64,000 bases of DNA, from positions 49,104 through 113,103 of IMG/VR virus record IMGVR_UViG_3300049460_000196; one strand, written 5' to 3'. The position numbers were made by a program, and so were the translations under genes. The notes below the pieces were generated by a model. That model was not told where the DNA came from. It searched no databases and saw only the letters and a list, made by a program, of their open reading frames with translations. Source of the DNA: a virus. Below, in pieces: positions 8,208 to 15,887 of the stretch. Every line of letters starts with the position of its first letter. Within the stretch, counting starts at the first letter, position 1.

Positions 8208-8286
8208 TGGTGGATGCGGTGGGCATCGAACCCACAAAGCCCAAGATTTTAAGTCCCGGAGGTATGCCATTTCCCGTCACGCATCC
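8208..8286 (-). tRNA. tRNA-Leu(TAA)
   Basis: CCA, acceptor GGATGCG/CGCATCC, T-arm GTGGG/CCCAC, anticodon loop CTTAAAA on a stem with G-T pairs. D-arm of the GGGAAATGGCATACC type seen in other Leu tRNAs of this array. Confidence 0.85.
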
Positions 8287-8312
8287 ATGGGATGACGCAC
8301 GTCATCCATGTA

Positions 8313-8711
8313 TTACAGATACAGCCTGGTGTTCCAGTCGTTGTACTGGTCACCATCATAGGTGGTATTCCACCTAAACGAACGTTTAACCAGCTTCTTG
8401 TCCCACGTATATTCCACGCGATCAAAACTGTATTCAAACGAACTTACTACCGACTCGCCATCAACCAATACTGCTTGGCCATAGCGAACCTTATTGAGCA
8501 TCTGATCAGGCTCAAAGAAAATTGTTCTCACTTCGTTATGCCAATCCGCAGGCACATAAAGGTCAATCAACTTCTGGACATTCTCAAATGTTGCATCCCA
8601 TTGTTCAGGTATGCGAATGGTCTCCATGGCCATGTGTGTGCCATTCCAAGCCGCATACCGTATCTCAACGGACGGTTTGATTCTATATTGGGGAAGGGTT
8701 ATGGGAAACAT
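8313..8711 (-). CDS. Hypothetical protein, paralogue of 8719-9132
   Basis: 132 residues: FPITLPQYRIKPSVEIRY at the start, VPADWHNEV...FEPDQML in the middle. The following gene has the same layout (ITLPKYAYKPSVFLVYDD; VPPQFHDTVSYVAFISDQL). Tandem duplicates, family unknown. Confidence 0.7.
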   Translation of the reverse strand: MFPITLPQYRIKPSVEIRYAAWNGTHMAMETIRIPEQWDATFENVQKLIDLYVPADWHNEVRTIFFEPDQMLNKVRYGQAVLVDGESVVSSFEYSFDRVEYTWDKKLVKRSFRWNTTYDGDQYNDWNTRLYL

Positions 8712-8718
8712 CGTCTAT

Positions 8719-9132
8719 TTACCGAACATAGAAATACTTGGCATGATCTTCACCATTTGCACCAGTTCGACGTGAGCGTTTGGTGATCTTACCTGCAACT
8801 CCCTTATTCATCGCAACATCAACTTGTTCATACGAGTATGACTCAACGTGCATAACCAGATCACCATCGTCGCTCAAATAGGCTTGATCATATTGAAGCT
8901 TGGGAATCAACTGGTCAGAAATGAAGGCCACATACGATACGGTATCATGAAATTGTGGAGGAACATGCTTGTGCATGAATGCTACTGCATTGTCGCGTGT
9001 TGGCGCAAGCTCAACGTCCTCGGACACCAGGATAGCCATGTTGCCACGAGTGTGCGACAAGCCATCGTCATACACCAGAAAAACGCTTGGCTTGTAGGCA
9101 TACTTGGGTAAAGTGATCGACAAATCCATCAA
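8719..9132 (-). CDS. Hypothetical protein, paralogue of 8313-8711
   Basis: 137 residues; see the partner for shared blocks. Its ATG overlaps the stop of 9129-9506 by 4 bases, so these three genes are probably one operon. Unknown function. Confidence 0.7.
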   Translation of the reverse strand: MMDLSITLPKYAYKPSVFLVYDDGLSHTRGNMAILVSEDVELAPTRDNAVAFMHKHVPPQFHDTVSYVAFISDQLIPKLQYDQAYLSDDGDLVMHVESYSYEQVDVAMNKGVAGKITKRSRRTGANGEDHAKYFYVR

Positions 9133-9506
9133 ACACCCTTTGCGATGTCAGGATGTTTTGCCAGCAAAGTAGCCAACAGTTCTTTCTCTGCCGCCTCGTC
9201 TTTGGCTTTCTTCTTCAGTGCCTTTTCCTTACGGGTGAGATCAGCTTTTGCTTTACGTTGACGTTCTGCTTCTTCTTCCTTAGCAATAATATCCACGTAG
9301 TCGCGAACAGTTTTCTTGATGAAAGCTGCTTCGTCTGCTGGACGTTCAATGATCGAAAAGTTCATACGATGCGATGCACCATACAGCTTGTTATAGGTAT
9401 CTTCGTCAACTTCAGTCCACTCAGTGATTGAATTTACGATCTGATCGCAATCATCACCATAATTATAGTAGAAGTCGCGAGTGGTTATAATGGCAATTTT
9501 TCTCAT
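9129..9506 (-). CDS. Hypothetical protein with charged coiled-coil tail
   Basis: 125 residues. The N-terminus is beta-like (KIAIITTRDFYYNYGDD); residues 75-115 are a lysine/glutamate-rich helix (KEEEAERQRKAKADLTRKEK). First gene of a three-gene run. No family recognised. Confidence 0.65.
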   Translation of the reverse strand: MRKIAIITTRDFYYNYGDDCDQIVNSITEWTEVDEDTYNKLYGASHRMNFSIIERPADEAAFIKKTVRDYVDIIAKEEEAERQRKAKADLTRKEKALKKKAKDEAAEKELLATLLAKHPDIAKGV

Positions 9507-9522
9507 TTGCTCTTGTTATTGT

Positions 9523-9593
9523 TGGACCCACCTGCTGGGCTCGAACCAGCCTCACAGAGGTCGGAGCTCTGTGGCGTCTCCCTACGAGGTGAG
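9523..9593 (-). tRNA. tRNA-Arg(CCG), short D-arm
   Basis: CCA, acceptor CTCACCT/AGGTGGG, T-arm GCTGG/CCAGC, anticodon stem CAGAG/CTCTG with loop CTCCGAC. The D-arm region is unusually short and position 8 is C rather than T. Confidence 0.75.
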
Positions 9594-9600
9594 TTATGTT

Positions 9601-9684
9601 TGGTCTCGGTGACAGGAGTCGAACCTGCAAAAGCCTGGGGTCTAGACCCAGTAGGTGTACCTGATTTCCATGAGCCACACCGAG
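9601..9684 (-). tRNA. tRNA-Leu(TAG) with C33
   Basis: Class II, CCA, acceptor CTCGGTG/CACCGAG. Aligned base for base with tRNA-Leu(CAG) at 15359, the loop is TCTAGAC, giving anticodon TAG but C at position 33 in place of the universal T. Confidence 0.8.
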
Positions 9685-9693
9685 GTAATTCTA

Positions 9694-9942
9694 TTATTCA
9701 ACTATTTGATTTGCAGCCATCGTGGCATCGATTTTTCGTTGTTGATCCTGATCATATAATCGAACAAAAATTAGTTCAATACGTTGACTCCATTGCTGAT
9801 CACGAATTTCCTTTTCAGTCTTCTCCGCTGAAGCAATGGCGAGATCAACAGCACGATCATCTGGAAAAATATGGACCACAGATGACGAAGCAAAATCACC
9901 ACCATTGACATGCTTGGTTATAATCAATACCGGACAAGTCAT
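9694..9942 (-). CDS. Hypothetical protein
   Basis: 82 residues, helical second half (AIASAEKTEKEIRDQQW). Overlaps the gene at 9939-10121 by 4 bases; part of a coupled three-gene run. Unknown. Confidence 0.65.
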   Translation of the reverse strand: MTCPVLIITKHVNGGDFASSSVVHIFPDDRAVDLAIASAEKTEKEIRDQQWSQRIELIFVRLYDQDQQRKIDATMAANQIVE

Positions 9943-10121
9943 TTTCGTTTTTGTTGTTGATAAGCCAGGGTCATCACGTGTGTGATTTCGTCATCGTCGG
10001 TGTGATATACCTCACTACCATCTGCATACTTGACTTTACAATATTTCTTGCGGGAATCAAGTAAGTGGAGATCACCATACTCAACTGAAAGCATGATGCG
10101 ATTGCTCGTGATTTCAATCAT
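9939..10121 (-). CDS. Small hypothetical protein, related to 10118-10324
   Basis: 60 residues. Shares the order VEYGDLH...CKVKYADGSEVYHTDDDEI with the next gene (VDYNYDH...CMVIFADDSKKHITTKAEL). Overlaps both neighbours by 4 bases. Unknown function. Confidence 0.65.
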   Translation of the reverse strand: MIEITSNRIMLSVEYGDLHLLDSRKKYCKVKYADGSEVYHTDDDEITHVMTLAYQQQKRK

Positions 10122-10324
10122 ACCGGATAGCGGATGACTTCACCTGCCGCCAAGGCTTTAACTTGCTCAGCCAACTGTTCTTGAATCAGCAACAGCTCTG
10201 CTTTTGTGGTGATGTGTTTTTTGCTGTCGTCAGCAAAGATCACCATACAATCAACATTTTCTGGATGATCGTAATTGTAGTCTACCGACTTGATGTACAG
10301 CGGATATTTGTCCATGTAAGCCAT
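10118..10324 (-). CDS. Small hypothetical protein, related to 9939-10121
   Basis: 68 residues, first gene of a coupled set with 4-base overlaps; weakly paralogous to its neighbour. A ribosome site GAGGAG lies upstream of the ATG. Unknown function. Confidence 0.65.
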   Translation of the reverse strand: MAYMDKYPLYIKSVDYNYDHPENVDCMVIFADDSKKHITTKAELLLIQEQLAEQVKALAAGEVIRYPV

Positions 10325-10386
10325 TCAAATGCTCCTCGAAAGCATTATGGTAACAAGACAAATACTTGATGTCTAATTATGAATTC

Positions 10387-10462
10387 TGGTGCTGATGAAG
10401 GGGATCGAACCCTTGACCTCTTCCTTACCGAGAAAGTGCTCTTCCAACTGAGCTACATCAGC
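10387..10462 (-). tRNA. tRNA-Thr(GGT) with C33
   Basis: CCA, acceptor GCTGATG/CATCAGC, T-arm AAGGG/CCCTT, anticodon stem CTTTC/GGAAG and loop TCGGTAA: anticodon GGT preceded by C33. Confidence 0.85.
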
Positions 10463-10466
10463 GTTG

Positions 10467-10495
10467 AAGGGACGGGAAGAACTCCCGTCCCTTTT
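10467..10495 (-). terminator. Rho-independent terminator
   Basis: GGGACGGGA/TCCCGTCCC hairpin with flanking A/T runs, overlapping the stop of the HNH gene at 10494. Confidence 0.7.
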
Positions 10496-11063
10496 AGTTA
10501 CCTGGCAACAGGCGACTTTTCTTCTGCACACCAGCCAGCAAAAATTCCATCTGGTCAGCCAGGATGTTGCGGTTACGCATGATCAATCCTTCGTTACGGT
10601 CAGGTACGTATGGTACGTACAAGAGTGGCATTTTTGCTTCTTCAGGAGTACGGTCAGCTTTACGACTGTTGCATGGCTCGCAAGCCGCAACAATGTTCTG
10701 CCATGTGAATGGACCACCACGCGAGTCTGGCATGATGTGTTCCATGCGCAGGTCATCTTTATGGAACTGACCACCGCAGTAAGCACAGGTGTGACGGTCA
10801 CGAAGAACCAGAGCATCCTTGCTCAAAGCAATCGACAAGCGGTGACGCTGATCGCTCTTGCCCTTTACTGCGATAATGGTTGGCACTCGCATGGTGGACT
10901 GGTCACCATCACGATTGTGACCTCCGCGCAGAGTGATCTGCTCATCGCCCATTTCCCAAAGAATCTTACCCAGCGATTGCAGGTAAGCGTAGTGTTCAAT
11001 ATCTGACCACTGGGTTGGCGTACCATACGCATCCAGTGTCAATATCCGTATCCGATCCAACAT
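10494..11063 (-). CDS. HNH endonuclease
   Basis: 189 residues. Central HNH domain: CAYCGGQFHKDDLRMEHIMPDSRGG, then NIVAACEPCNSRKADRTPEEA, i.e. two CxxC zinc pairs around the E-H-I metal-binding motif, the layout of bacterial restriction-type and phage HNH proteins. Flanked by terminators on both sides, so it is an autonomous unit, as is common for free-standing homing endonucleases in phages. AGGAGG-type ribosome site upstream. Confidence 0.88.
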   Translation of the reverse strand: MLDRIRILTLDAYGTPTQWSDIEHYAYLQSLGKILWEMGDEQITLRGGHNRDGDQSTMRVPTIIAVKGKSDQRHRLSIALSKDALVLRDRHTCAYCGGQFHKDDLRMEHIMPDSRGGPFTWQNIVAACEPCNSRKADRTPEEAKMPLLYVPYVPDRNEGLIMRNRNILADQMEFLLAGVQKKSRLLPGN

Positions 11064-11101
11064 ATCGTACCTCCTTTCAGTTATCAGTTATTTAATCAAA
11101 C

Positions 11102-11129
11102 AAAAGGCCCAGGAATTCCTGGGCCTTTT
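11102..11129. terminator. Bidirectional terminator
   Basis: AAAAGGCCCAGGAATTCCTGGGCCTTTT palindrome split by the centre GAATTC; A-run and T-run on both sides. Lies between the YkgJ-type gene and the HNH gene promoter. Confidence 0.85.
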
Positions 11130-11145
11130 CAATTGTGTGTATCGC

Positions 11146-11550
11146 TTAGAGTGCAAGTAAGGGTGGTAAACCTATTCCTGCTCGCAACCTCTGACAATCT
11201 GGATTCGGCGTACCATCATCCATCCAGACTGGAAATTCCCTACATACTGATGGACGGTTGGTGTAAATTGCACAACCGATACCACCGACACCAATCTCAC
11301 CCTGGAGTGCAGAGCAGCGACCATTACCACATTCAGTACCAGTCATGCACGCCATGAAATCATTGACCTTAGATGTCAATGCAACGGGCACCGTACCACC
11401 AACATCAGTCGTTTCACCCTGGTAGAATGAAACCCGGTAATGGGAGCAGCAAATGCCGCAAGTCAAGCATGGATTGTCTGGGCCGTCAGGCATGTCAATA
11501 AAGACCTTGCCGTCATCCTGAACCCTGGATATTTGTTTGATCGTTTCCAT
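11146..11550 (-). CDS. YkgJ-family cysteine-cluster protein
   Basis: 134 residues from METIKQIS. Contains CLTCGICC (CxxCxxCC) about residue 25, then further Cys in CGNGRCSAL and CAIYTNRPSVCREFP, the pattern of the YkgJ/Fe-S or zinc cluster family, whose members bind an iron-sulfur or zinc centre and whose role is poorly known. Starts 10 bases after the stop of 11561-11809. Confidence 0.8.
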   Translation of the reverse strand: METIKQISRVQDDGKVFIDMPDGPDNPCLTCGICCSHYRVSFYQGETTDVGGTVPVALTSKVNDFMACMTGTECGNGRCSALQGEIGVGGIGCAIYTNRPSVCREFPVWMDDGTPNPDCQRLRAGIGLPPLLAL

Positions 11551-11560
11551 GACGGCCTCG

Positions 11561-11809
11561 TCAGACCTTAATAGCAATGTTGACGTTATCCATTTCCATA
11601 AGACCCTGGTGATACACATCTTCGCTATCGATGTACAGGCGAATTTCTTGGTTGTTCATGTTTGTGTCAACTTCCATCCACCAAGCTTCTTGGTCGCGTG
11701 GTGGATAACCAAATACACGAACAATCTCATGACTGATTTGCAGAATGTTGTGGGTATAAAAGTTGAAGCGGAAACCGAATTTGGATTTCTTGGGCTTGAA
11801 TTCGTGCAT
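11561..11809 (-). CDS. Hypothetical protein
   Basis: 82 residues from MHEFKPKK (an earlier Met at 11863 lacks a ribosome site). Beta-rich, aromatic; no family recognised. Cotranscribed with the YkgJ-type gene. Confidence 0.6.
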   Translation of the reverse strand: MHEFKPKKSKFGFRFNFYTHNILQISHEIVRVFGYPPRDQEAWWMEVDTNMNNQEIRLYIDSEDVYHQGLMEMDNVNIAIKV

Positions 11810-11883
11810 GGCAACCTCGTGATTAGAAGTTGCCAGTTTAACTGGCAGAATGCTATTTTGCAAACGGCATTCTTCAGGTATAC

Positions 11884-12444
11884 TTAGATATATGCCGAAC
11901 GAATCTGATCGTACAATTCAGCTTTGGCCTTTTGCTTACCGATTGGTCCAAGCTTGTTGATGGTGCGCAGATATGCGTTGAATGGCTGCAATACCGATTC
12001 ATATTTGTCTTCCACGTCCGGGCCTGGATTCGTCAATGCTTCAATGAGGACGGACAATACGGCATCTGCACCAGTGCCAACATGGTTGATCAAGGCAGTC
12101 ATTACCGTATTTGGAGTTACACCCGCCATATCACCAACATAATCGGAAACGTTATCTGGGTTTGCAACCAAGAAGTCATACATTGAATCGCAGTAGTCTT
12201 TCATGAACGCTGGCAGATCAATACCGAACGACTCAAAAGTTCTCGGCTCAAAATTCTTTCGATCACCACGACGTTCAGCTGCTGCTTGTTTGTTACGGGT
12301 TCTGATGTTTTCAATCTCGCGGAATGCCGCATCGCGTGCTTTCGCATTTACTTCAGGACTGAATTCATCACTGTATTGCCACAAGCTCGAGAGCTTTGGG
12401 ACTGGTTCAGCTTCCATTAATTGTTTGATTTCGTTGAATCGCAT
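11884..12444 (-). CDS. Hypothetical protein with capsid-targeting-like N-terminus
   Basis: 186 residues, helical, no membrane segment. Begins MRFNEIKQLMEAE, ending in LxE followed by A, which resembles the T4 internal-protein leader and its gp21 protease site. If the comparison holds, this would be packaged in the prohead and trimmed. Function otherwise unknown. Confidence 0.7.
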   Translation of the reverse strand: MRFNEIKQLMEAEPVPKLSSLWQYSDEFSPEVNAKARDAAFREIENIRTRNKQAAAERRGDRKNFEPRTFESFGIDLPAFMKDYCDSMYDFLVANPDNVSDYVGDMAGVTPNTVMTALINHVGTGADAVLSVLIEALTNPGPDVEDKYESVLQPFNAYLRTINKLGPIGKQKAKAELYDQIRSAYI

Positions 12445-12479
12445 AAGATACTCCCATTAAGAGAGTATTTATCTTGTGG

Positions 12480-12555
12480 TGGTGCCCATTACCAGAATCG
12501 AACTGATGGCCTCCTGATTACGAAACAGGCACTCTTCCAACTGAGCTAAATGGGC
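12480..12555 (-). tRNA. tRNA-Thr(CGT)
   Basis: CCA, acceptor GCCCATT/AATGGGC, anticodon loop TTCGTAA, with a T-T mismatch closing the anticodon stem (31-39). Confidence 0.88.
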
Positions 12556-12556
12556 T

Positions 12557-12877
12557 TTAAACTTTGGCGCGAGCTACAAAGAGCTGCATGGCTTTCTGAA
12601 TATCAATGCTGTACAGGTTAGGCCCAATCAACTCACTCATTGGTAAGTTGCGGCCAGGAGCCCGGTAGGCTTTGATCTGATGTACGTTATTGGCACTGAG
12701 GAATTGAATCAACTCAGCCAACAATCGACGAGTGATTACACCGTGAAGACCAGTCACCCAGACTACATGGGGTGTTTCCCACATGAGCGTACAAATGGCG
12801 TCATATGGTGCATACGGGTCGGTGGATGACTCGTTGAAGAATCGAACTTGCGAGGTTACCGTAGTGTGTCGAATCAT
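12557..12877 (-). CDS. Hypothetical protein
   Basis: 106 residues, alternating strand/helix pattern (TPHVVWVTGLHGVITRRLLAEL). Ends two bases before tRNA-Thr(CGT). Unknown. Confidence 0.6.
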   Translation of the reverse strand: MIRHTTVTSQVRFFNESSTDPYAPYDAICTLMWETPHVVWVTGLHGVITRRLLAELIQFLSANNVHQIKAYRAPGRNLPMSELIGPNLYSIDIQKAMQLFVARAKV

Positions 12878-12921
12878 ATTTCACCATAAATGTATTCCTG
12901 TATTTATGGTGAATCTATGGT

Positions 12922-13197
12922 TCATTTACTACATGTAATTGGCTGAACTGGATTGCCACGGAAACCTGGTTGATACACTTGCACCAAGGCCACGCCACCA
13001 GCACCATTACTGGTATTCGACTTTTCCTGCGAAGCAACAGCAAACACGAAGCCACTCAAGCATACCGTGTTGACTGTTACCGTTGCATTGTTGTTAGTCT
13101 TAGTTGATACCGACTCTGGGCGAAACACAGGAGCAACGGCATCAGCCGCAAATGCGGTACTGGCGAGCAACAGGGTAGTGAGGATTACTTTTTTCAT
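12922..13197 (-). CDS. Secreted/periplasmic hypothetical protein
   Basis: 91 residues from MKKVILTTLLLASTAFA, a textbook Sec signal peptide with AFA cleavage site. The mature part is Thr/Asn/Val-rich with two Cys, perhaps a disulfide. Begins about 12 bases downstream of the 3' part of the split tRNA-Thr. Target in the envelope unknown. Confidence 0.75.
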   Translation of the reverse strand: MKKVILTTLLLASTAFAADAVAPVFRPESVSTKTNNNATVTVNTVCLSGFVFAVASQEKSNTSNGAGGVALVQVYQPGFRGNPVQPITCSK

Positions 13198-13209
13198 ATT
13201 TGATATTAT

Positions 13210-13253
13210 TGGGGGCGGGTGGAGGACTCGAACCTCCGACAACGTCCTTACAA
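13210..13253 (-). tRNA. tRNA-Thr(TGT) 3' part (split gene)
   Basis: CCA, acceptor ACCCGCC, T-arm GGAGG/CCTCC, variable loop, 3' anticodon stem GGACG and loop bases TTGTAA. The 5' part lies at 13931-13962; acceptor (7/7) and anticodon stem (5/5 with one G-T) match. Joined, the loop gives anticodon TGT. Confidence 0.75.
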
Positions 13254-13372
13254 GGGAATTGAGGGTTATGCTGTGACTATCCTGATCAGGATCGTGCCTT
13301 TCGGCTTCTACAGCTAAATAAGGTCGCGAGATTGCAGTCTCCACCTTTCTAACGCTTTCAAGGAGCATCAGC

Positions 13373-13951
13373 ATGGATATTTATCCGCCAACTTTTCTTT
13401 ATATAAAACAACACGCAATTACTGGCAAACTTTACTTTGGCAAAACCGCAAAGGACCCAGAAACTTATTTGGGATCAGGCACTTATTGGCGCAAGCATAT
13501 CAAAAAACATGGAACAGAACATGTCATTACTGTGTGGTATTGTTTGTTTTATGACACGACAACAATAAGTGAATTTGCATTATCATTTTCGGCAATGCAC
13601 AACATTGTTGAATCTACAGATTGGGCAAATCTTAGGCCTGAAAATGGTCTAGATGGTAACCTTCCTGGAAATGTCCCGTGGAATGTCGGACTAGAAGCAC
13701 ACAATAAAGGCACAACCAGTCCAAACAAAGGGCGAACTTTGTCAGTTCGTTCTCAAGAACATAAAGACAAAATATCAGCAAGCTTAACTGGTAAAACCAA
13801 GTCTAGTAAACCTCAACCCAATCGAAAAGCACGGGTACATGTAAAACACGACACCGTAATCTGCCCTCATTGCGGAAAAACTGGCGGAAGTAATATAATG
13901 GGTAGGTGGCATTTTTCTAATTGTCCAGCTAAGACGTGCTCTACCAACTGA
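13373..13951 (+). CDS. GIY-YIG homing endonuclease inside a split tRNA-Thr
   Basis: 192 residues. GIY-YIG core: FLYIKQHAITGKLYFGKTAKDPETYLGSG (Tyr-Gly-Lys and the YxGSG motif) and HVITVWYC; then NUMOD3-like NKGRTLSVRSQEHKDKISASLTGK and a C-terminal CPHCGK...CPAKTC zinc finger. It is antisense to the interrupted tRNA. Its last codons and TGA stop lie in the D-arm of the tRNA 5' part. Expected role: homing into the tRNA gene. Confidence 0.88.
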   Translation: MDIYPPTFLYIKQHAITGKLYFGKTAKDPETYLGSGTYWRKHIKKHGTEHVITVWYCLFYDTTTISEFALSFSAMHNIVESTDWANLRPENGLDGNLPGNVPWNVGLEAHNKGTTSPNKGRTLSVRSQEHKDKISASLTGKTKSSKPQPNRKARVHVKHDTVICPHCGKTGGSNIMGRWHFSNCPAKTCSTN

Positions 13952-13962
13952 GCTAACCCGCC
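13931..13962 (-). tRNA. tRNA-Thr(TGT) 5' part (split gene)
   Basis: GGCGGGT, TA, D-arm GCTCAGTTGGTAGAGC, A, then CGTCT and one T of the loop, after which sequence diverges into the inserted DNA. See partner at 13210-13253. Confidence 0.75.
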
Positions 13963-13972
13963 CAAAAACTGT

Positions 13973-14308
13973 TTAGCAGCCTGCCGCAGGGCCGCGATGT
14001 GCCATGCCGTAGGCAATGTGATCGGAATTACTACCCGCCTCTGCAAGCATTTTGGCCATGCGAGCGCGAGTCATATCATCTTCGAGACGTTTAGCTTCAG
14101 CTTCAGTCTGGATGGCAAGTTGCAGGTGATTGCCGATGATGTTCAGCTTTTCTTGAGTAATGCCGGTCGGTTTACTGACTTCCAGATAACCACGGAGCCA
14201 GTAAACGAAATCGCGAGAATTCATTGGAGTTAATCCTTGTTGTTGTTCAATAGCTAGACGTCGAATCCCGTCTACCAGTGCCTGTAATAAGACTTGTTTG
14301 CTCATCAT
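13973..14308 (-). CDS. Hypothetical protein
   Basis: 111 residues from MMSKQVLL; helical with heptad-like segments. Probably cotranscribed with 14347-14763. No family recognised. Confidence 0.6.
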   Translation of the reverse strand: MMSKQVLLQALVDGIRRLAIEQQQGLTPMNSRDFVYWLRGYLEVSKPTGITQEKLNIIGNHLQLAIQTEAEAKRLEDDMTRARMAKMLAEAGSNSDHIAYGMAHRGPAAGC

Positions 14309-14346
14309 GTGGCAACTATACAACAACAAGGTGGTACCATGCAAGC

Positions 14347-14763
14347 TTACATGATATCCAGATAATCAAACCGTTCGTCAGGAGACATTGGCGCTTCTTC
14401 GCTCAACATCTTGGGATTGAACGCCTTCAGGAAAGCCTGAATGTCGGCTTGGGAAATGCTTGTGATCTCGTCGTAAACCTTGTACTGCCATTCCACGAGT
14501 TCACGCTCGGAGAGGCGATCAGGCATGACCACAACGTCGCAAGCATCGAAGCTCGACGCTGGGTTGCTCCAACCGAAGTCGTTTATCCTAGGACGAATCT
14601 CGGCGAGAACGCTCGCAACATCGGACAGCTTAACGTTGCAGACCACAAGCTCGGTATGCGAACCTTTTGGACGCCAGCTTTGAGGCACTTCTCCGGTGCC
14701 GTCCCAATCCTCAACACCCTTGTTGATCCAGTACTGACCCGTTATCGCGATTTGAACCAGCAT
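14347..14763 (-). CDS. Hypothetical protein
   Basis: 138 residues from MLVQIAITG, chosen because GGAG precedes it (an earlier Met exists). Acidic alpha/beta protein, unknown. Confidence 0.65.
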   Translation of the reverse strand: MLVQIAITGQYWINKGVEDWDGTGEVPQSWRPKGSHTELVVCNVKLSDVASVLAEIRPRINDFGWSNPASSFDACDVVVMPDRLSERELVEWQYKVYDEITSISQADIQAFLKAFNPKMLSEEAPMSPDERFDYLDIM

Positions 14764-14773
14764 CGAGTGCTCC

Positions 14774-15139
14774 TTAAGATTGGAAGATCGTGGTGCCGTA
14801 CAGTTCATCGATGGTAAGGAAATCTACCACTGGCCGTCGGCCATTAACGAAGCCAAAAATCAGGCTGATGTATTTGAAACCGTTGACCAGTTCGCGGTTC
14901 ACGTCGACCGTGCATGGGTAACCAGCAGCACGAAACTTAGCTGCCAAGCGTTTCGCTGGCAACAGCTCGGATTTGTAGGGGTCAATCGTCAGGCGAGTAA
15001 AACCACCTTGCACAATCGACACATCACTTTTGTCGAACGTGTAACCAGCTGTTTGCATGAGTGCGACCATGTTGTTGATCGTCTTCTGTGCTTTTTTGCT
15101 TGGCTGTTTCATCTTCTGCTCCGCTTGTCTGTTTACCAT
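14774..15139 (-). CDS. Hypothetical protein
   Basis: 121 residues, basic N-terminus (KQPSKKAQK) and a beta-alpha body. Alternative start at 15112. First gene of a three-gene run. Unknown. Confidence 0.65.
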   Translation of the reverse strand: MVNRQAEQKMKQPSKKAQKTINNMVALMQTAGYTFDKSDVSIVQGGFTRLTIDPYKSELLPAKRLAAKFRAAGYPCTVDVNRELVNGFKYISLIFGFVNGRRPVVDFLTIDELYGTTIFQS

Positions 15140-15192
15140 GTTCCTATTATAGGTTCATTTGAAACATGAATCAAGCAAAAGATGAAAATATT

Positions 15193-15271
15193 TGGTAGCT
15201 GTGGTCGGCCTCGAACCGACAGAACCCTTTGTTTTGAGCAAAGGAGGTATTCCAATTCCCTTCACACAGCC
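15193..15271 (-). tRNA. tRNA-Leu(CAA), third copy
   Basis: CCA, acceptor GGCTGTG/CACAGCT, T-arm GTCGG/CCGAC, loop CTCAAAA. Variable region only six bases, short for Leu, with the GGGAATTGGAATACC D-arm. Confidence 0.8.
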
Positions 15272-15277
15272 ATTGTT

Positions 15278-15352
15278 TGGTGGAGCTAGTGGGACTCGAA
15301 CCCACGACCTACGACATGCCATGCCGCCGCTCTCCCTCTGAGCTATAACCCC
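15278..15352 (-). tRNA. tRNA-Ala(GGC)
   Basis: CCA, acceptor GGGGTTA/TAGCTCC with G-T pairs, anticodon loop ATGGCAT. Confidence 0.88.
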
Positions 15353-15358
15353 ATTGTT

Positions 15359-15442
15359 TGGTCCCCTGGGCGAGATTCGAACTCGCAAAAGCCTGCCTTC
15401 TGACGACAGTAGGTGTACCAGATTTCCACTAGCCACCAGGGG
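15359..15442 (-). tRNA. tRNA-Leu(CAG)
   Basis: Class II, CCA, acceptor CCCCTGG-type pairing with CCAGGGG, loop GTCAGAA. Confidence 0.88.
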
Positions 15443-15451
15443 TAAAAATAC

Positions 15452-15624
15452 GTATTAGGGAAGGCAGGTTGGATTCAGGGATTGCCGCCCCTTGCACCAA
15501 CTTTCGGACTTGGCCCATTAGCCGCACAGACAGGGAACGTCGACTCCCCTATCCAGCATCCGACACTACCGTTCGACTTCCACATCAGTGCCTGTTCCTA
15601 CCAGGTTGCTGCCTTCTCTAATAC
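15452..15624 (-). ncRNA. Helix-closed RNA element with a 16S rRNA stretch
   Basis: About 173 nt bounded by complementary ends (GTATTAG, AAGGCAG and their complements). Inside, the minus strand reads CAGGC, ten bases, then AAGTCGAACGGTA (15567-15579), as in the E. coli 16S rRNA near helix 6 (CAGGC, eleven bases, AAGTCGAACGGTA). No reading frame. Candidate structured RNA of rRNA ancestry or mimicry. Confidence 0.5.
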
Positions 15625-15653
15625 ATACTTGGTATTTCATACTTGAAAAACTT

Positions 15654-15731
15654 TGGTGGATATGGGGAGACTCGAACTCCCACACGACGGTCTCTGAAAC
15701 CGCCAGGTATACCAATTCCCTTCACATATCC
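15654..15731 (-). tRNA. tRNA-Leu(CAG), second copy
   Basis: CCA, acceptor GGATATG/CATATCC, T-arm GGGAG/CTCCC, loop TTCAGAG. Variable loop short; shares the GGGAATTGGTATACC D-arm with other Leu tRNAs here. Confidence 0.8.
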
Positions 15732-15733
15732 TT

Positions 15734-15809
15734 TGGTGCTGTTAGTTGGACTCGAACCAACCACCTCATACCTACCAAGTATGTGCTCTGCCAGATGAGC
15801 TATAACAGC
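15734..15809 (-). tRNA. tRNA-Thr(GGT), second copy
   Basis: CCA, acceptor GCTGTTA/TAACAGC, anticodon stem CATAC/GTATG, loop TTGGTAG. Confidence 0.92.
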
Positions 15810-15810
15810 A

Positions 15811-15886
15811 TGGACCCACCAACACGACTCGAACGTGCGACCTCCTGAGTCGAAATCAGGCGCTCTTCCAACTGAGCTACGGTGGG
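15811..15886 (-). tRNA. tRNA-Arg(TCG)
   Basis: CCA, acceptor CCCACCG/TGGTGGG, anticodon stem CCTGA/TCAGG, loop TTTCGAC. One base from tRNA-Thr(GGT). Confidence 0.92.
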
Positions 15887-15887
15887 A

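Noticed and set aside
13254-13930. Standard group I intron in tRNA-Thr
   Set aside because: A P7-like pairing is possible, but the 3' splice site lacks a terminal G and the endonuclease is antisense; kept only as a split gene.
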